Below are positions 34,801 through 37,451 of a stretch of DNA of 37,451 bases, in pieces (the stretch's first letter is position 1; every line of letters begins with the position of its first letter). The notes beneath the pieces were generated by a model. That model did no database searches and was not told the DNA's origin. It saw nothing but the letters and a program-made list of their open reading frames with translations. The translations under genes and the position numbers were made by a program. Source of the stretch: a virus; the IMG/VR virus record IMGVR_UViG_3300014501_000039, positions 1 through 37,451 of that record; one strand, given 5' to 3'.

Positions 34801-35146
34801 GATCGCAATTGGCTTTGGCGGCAGATTGCGACCTGAGACCGGAATTAAATACTTGCTCTAGTAAATCCGGTCAACCCTTCCCACAGAGAAAGCCGCCACT
34901 GTAGCCGCAGGGTGCGGGGGCTTGCCCCTTAGCTCGGGTGCGGTAGTGCGCACATCCGGGCGCGGCCGACGTTCCCAGCTCTCGTCTCAAAGAACAGGGG
35001 CTCGTCGGGTCGTCCCTCTCTACCCTGCACGGTAAAATTCCGTGGGGGGTAGGGGGGTGCGGCCTCGAAACCCGCTCTGAACTCAAGAACAGGGTCAAAG
35101 AAGAGAGGAAGTAAGACTATGAGAAAACAGAAGAAAGGAGGGATAG
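34801..35146. other. Structured non-coding stretch
   Basis: 346 bp without a convincing gene. It holds GGGGcttgCCCC (34917-34928), an extended stem 35022-35050 with core CACGG/CCGTG and loop taaaatt, two G6 runs (35044-35058), and a near-direct repeat CTCAAAGAACAGGG / CTCAAGAACAGGG (34986 and 35082). A 20-codon frame starts at 35119 just before the HNH gene. A ribosome-binding site (aaaggagggat) precedes ATG 35147. Could hold promoters for both directions. Confidence 0.5.
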
Positions 35147-35560
35147 ATGCAAGTAAGGAAGCTCAAATATACGGCCCTTAGAGCCGAAGTTCGGAATCAG
35201 CCAAAGGGCGATCTGCAAGCCCGATTGAGGGCGCTAGGTTTCCGGCGCTACTCGGCTTACCTCGCCACTGAGCACTGGCAGGCCTTTCGAAGGCGTATCA
35301 TTCGCGAACGTGGAATGTGCCAGAAATGCCACCGAACATACCGACCCTTACACGTCCACCATCGCACCTACGAACGCCTCGGTTGTGAATTGGATCTGGA
35401 CGTTATCGCGCTTTGCAATGTGTGCCATAGGCGCATTCATCGGAACAGAAAGTGGGGGAAAAATCCTCCTATCGCTCCTATCGTCAATCCGGAGCCGTTT
35501 GTCGTGACTGAGCGCGCCAAGCAAGAAATGGCGAATATGTTGCCGCCTTGGATAGAGTAG
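35147..35560 (+). CDS. HNH endonuclease
   Basis: A 137-residue protein on the strand opposite to its neighbours. MCQKCHRTYRPLHVHHRTYE, then RLGCELDLDVIALCNVCHRR IH: CxxC, HVHH and CxxCH..H make a complete HNH zinc/metal site. The N-terminus is basic (KYTALRAEVRNQPKGDLQAR). AAGGAGGGAT gives a strong ribosome-binding site. In many phages a similar gene lies beside terminase at the packaging locus, but no terminase is visible here. A homing role is the alternative. Confidence 0.9.
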   Translation: MQVRKLKYTALRAEVRNQPKGDLQARLRALGFRRYSAYLATEHWQAFRRRIIRERGMCQKCHRTYRPLHVHHRTYERLGCELDLDVIALCNVCHRRIHRNRKWGKNPPIAPIVNPEPFVVTERAKQEMANMLPPWIE

Positions 35561-35564
35561 GGGG

Positions 35565-37451
35565 CTACGGAGCCTGCCCGATATCGAAGGGAGCCGCGAG
35601 CCAATAGGCGAAGTCGCTCGCGATTGCACCGGACGGCACCAGGTAGAAGAACGGCCCCCAAGCGCCGGATAGGTCGCCCGTCATCCATCCGCCAGCACGC
35701 TCCGGCCGGGGATGTGGCGGCCAGAACAAGGCCGGGTCCCAACCGTCGAAATGCGGGATGATGAGCCCGGCATACGCGCCGTCATCGCCGCGCATGAAGC
35801 CGCCGGCGCGCGCATGACCGAAGTGCGGCGGTTGCCACGGCTGCACTTCCCAACCGGAGGTCCAGACCGGTGGGAAGGACGATACAAGCTCATAGCCGCG
35901 ATCAAGCGCGGTGCGGACGCGGCGGGCGCGCGGGGCAAGCGGCGCGACCTCAAAGCCCCATACCGGCCGCGAGGGCGAAACGATGAGTTCCCGCGCGTCG
36001 GCCGGGAGGGTTCGCCGCAAGCGCCCAACGAAGTCAGGCTGCTGATAGCCCCCGATCGGCGGCAGGGTGAACGGTACGAAGGTTTCCTCGACAGTGGCCA
36101 GCCTAGCGGCCCGGCGCGGGAAGACCGCTGTAGGCTCATCGTAGCCCCAAGGAACGCGGGTCGGGAGCGGCCAGAAGGCGGGCTCGCTCTCAAATGCCGG
36201 TTCCGGGCGCCGGTAGCGTATCCACTCCGTTGCGTCGAACGCCCATGCGCCGACCTCGATCGGGATCGGCAAGACCTCGATTAGCGTTGTCGCCTGCGCC
36301 AGCGCGCCGCTGCCGTAGCGCCTAGCGGTAGGGACCGGCGGTATCGGCTCCCATCCCCAGATCGGCGGCGGTTGCGGCGTCTCGAAGCCGTAATCCCCGA
36401 ATTCTGGCATCGCGTATCGTTTGCGGTAAAACAAGTCAGGCGGAGTTGCCTCCCACAAAGGCGGAAGGCTAGGAAACACGCCAAACTGCATCCTGAAGGC
36501 AATGTGCCGAGCGTATTCTGGCCTAGGCCAGTGCGGGGGTTGCCAGGATTGATTTTCCCAACCCGGTTCAAGCGGCGAGACATATTGGAATACGGCGTAA
36601 TTCCCGTCATCGCCGCGCATGAAACTGCTAGCGCGTTCTGGTCGCGGGTGCGGCGGCTGTACGGGTTGAACTTCAAAACCGAACTGGCGGAAGCGGATGA
36701 ATGTAGCTTCCGTTCCGTCATCCCCGCGCATGATATCACCGGCGCGCTTTTCTGGCGTCGGGTGTTGCGGCTGGTGCGGCGCTACTTCCCAGCCGGTATT
36801 TTTCCAAAAAGTGAACGGTCTTTCAATGCCGTCCTCCCCCACCATCTTGGCGCCTGACTTTTCAGGACGTGGATGAGGCGGTTGAACTGATTGAACCTCC
36901 CAGCCCATCTGCAGCAAATTTGCCGTGACGCCGAATTGAAGCCGAAACCCAATACCGCCGCGCGAGAAGAGCGGTTGGCGTAAAATCTCGCCGCCGCCTG
37001 CTTGACCATTCAATGAAAAATCGCCGAGCGGACGCGGCGTGTAGGTAATGATGATGATGCCGCTCGCGCCAACACCAGCCAATCCGCTTGTCGAACCGCC
37101 ACCGCCACCGCCGTAGGCACCACCGTTGGCCCCGACGACCGTACCGCCGCCACCGCCACCTCCAGAGCCTGCGCTCACTCCGCCCGGGCTCGACGTCCAT
37201 TCAGCACCGGGCGAACCAGCAGTTGGTGAAGTAGTGCCACCAGCCCCACCAGCCCCACCAGAGCCGTTGTCGCCCGCGCCACCGTTGCCGCCACTGCCTA
37301 CCGTCCCGTTCGATCCAGGAATGCCAGCGCCGTTTGGTCCGCCCCCGCCGCCCCCCCCCCCCCCCTCTGTTTGAAGAATTCCCCCCAAGCCGCCCCGATA
37401 AACATAAGGGACACCAAGGGTGGGGGGTTCCCCCCCCAAGCCCCCCAAACC
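35565..37451 (-). CDS. Glycine-rich repeat protein (virion/fibre), N-terminus beyond window
   Basis: An open frame from the right edge to a stop at 35565-35567 (at least 627 residues). The N-terminal 150 residues are Gly-rich (GGTVVGANGGAYGGGGGGST) and end GASGIIIITYTP, the typical end of phage glycine-rich fibre domains. The rest has about six degenerate repeats of 35-40 residues: GWEVQSVQPPHPRPEKSGAK, GWEVAPHQPQHPTPEKRAGD, GFEVQPVQPPHPRPERASSF, GWENQSWQPPHWPRPEYARH, GWEVQPWQPPHFGHARAGGF and GWDPALFWPPHPRPERAGGW, several followed by MRGDDG. Probably a surface fibre. The ATG at 37448 is unlikely to be the real start. Poly-C at 37351-37367 may be an assembly artefact. Confidence 0.75.
   Translation of the reverse strand, partial: GLGGLGGEPPTLGVPYVYRGGLGGILQTEGGGGGGGGGPNGAGIPGSNGTVGSGGNGGAGDNGSGGAGGAGGTTSPTAGSPGAEWTSSPGGVSAGSGGGGGGGTVVGANGGAYGGGGGGSTSGLAGVGASGIIIITYTPRPLGDFSLNGQAGGGEILRQPLFSRGGIGFRLQFGVTANLLQMGWEVQSVQPPHPRPEKSGAKMVGEDGIERPFTFWKNTGWEVAPHQPQHPTPEKRAGDIMRGDDGTEATFIRFRQFGFEVQPVQPPHPRPERASSFMRGDDGNYAVFQYVSPLEPGWENQSWQPPHWPRPEYARHIAFRMQFGVFPSLPPLWEATPPDLFYRKRYAMPEFGDYGFETPQPPPIWGWEPIPPVPTARRYGSGALAQATTLIEVLPIPIEVGAWAFDATEWIRYRRPEPAFESEPAFWPLPTRVPWGYDEPTAVFPRRAARLATVEETFVPFTLPPIGGYQQPDFVGRLRRTLPADARELIVSPSRPVWGFEVAPLAPRARRVRTALDRGYELVSSFPPVWTSGWEVQPWQPPHFGHARAGGFMRGDDGAYAGLIIPHFDGWDPALFWPPHPRPERAGGWMTGDLSGAWGPFFYLVPSGAIASDFAYWLAAPFDIGQAP

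Noticed and set aside
34871-35098. 75-codon minus-strand frame in the non-coding block
   Set aside because: Low-complexity, no ribosome-binding site, and overlaps strong hairpins.
1-37451. CRISPR array or tRNA genes
   Set aside because: No regularly spaced repeat array beyond the coding repeats and no cloverleaf with a TTCGA-type arm was found by eye.

Overview
This window is a piece of the genome of a contractile-tailed (myovirus-like) double-stranded DNA phage or prophage. The host is probably an alphaproteobacterium of the Bradyrhizobium/Rhizobiales type. That host guess is inferred from the GC-rich coding style, the RlpA-like and 'AWCGW' secreted proteins and the style of the many tiny Cys-rich proteins; no host gene or tRNA is visible. 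Terminase, portal and major capsid genes are absent, so the genome is incomplete. The right edge ends in poly-C/poly-G low complexity and the left edge cuts a gene.

Layout. (1) 1-9985, plus strand: a dense early/accessory array of about 30 small genes, often joined by ATGA overlaps. It holds a C5-cytosine methyltransferase, an HTH protein, an HNH endonuclease, a DUF4326 protein, many CxxC mini-proteins and the 3' half of a ThyX gene. (2) 10156-11311, minus strand: a secreted peptidase-like protein, a DUF2829/Tad2-like protein and an RlpA-like protein. (3) 11632-12307, plus strand: a self-contained two-gene unit with an extended -10 promoter, a leader hairpin and an intrinsic terminator. It faces a minus-strand terminator at 12368-12399. 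(4) 12518-19437, minus strand: a lysis/membrane cassette of small membrane proteins, papain-like YiiX-type protein and endolysin, interrupted by an IS1595-family insertion sequence with passenger genes. (5) 19439-34732, minus strand: tail and baseplate module. In transcription order it runs neck/completion proteins, beta-helix protein, sheath, GIY-YIG endonuclease, tube, tail chaperone with a candidate -1 frameshift, tape measure, baseplate proteins and fibres. (6) 34733-37451: terminator, structured non-coding stretch, a plus-strand HNH gene and a long glycine-rich repeat protein cut by the window edge.

The most interesting signal is a family of transposase-less cargo cassettes. Two intervals, 1352-1937 and 8131-8841, share nearly identical left ends (45 bp, one mismatch) and identical right ends (about 40 bp). 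In each, the two ends form terminal inverted repeats beginning CATGCTTATCCGGTT, but the genes carried are different. The first cassette is flanked by an 8-bp direct repeat (GATTAAAG). Deleting the cassette plus one repeat copy restores an uninterrupted 75-codon reading frame. The second lacks a duplication and abuts a ThyX gene missing its N-terminal half, as expected from recombination between two cassette copies. A fifth, orphan end lies at 6571-6606. These look like mobile insertion cassettes that shuttle small phage genes, mobilised by an enzyme not in this window or not recognised here.
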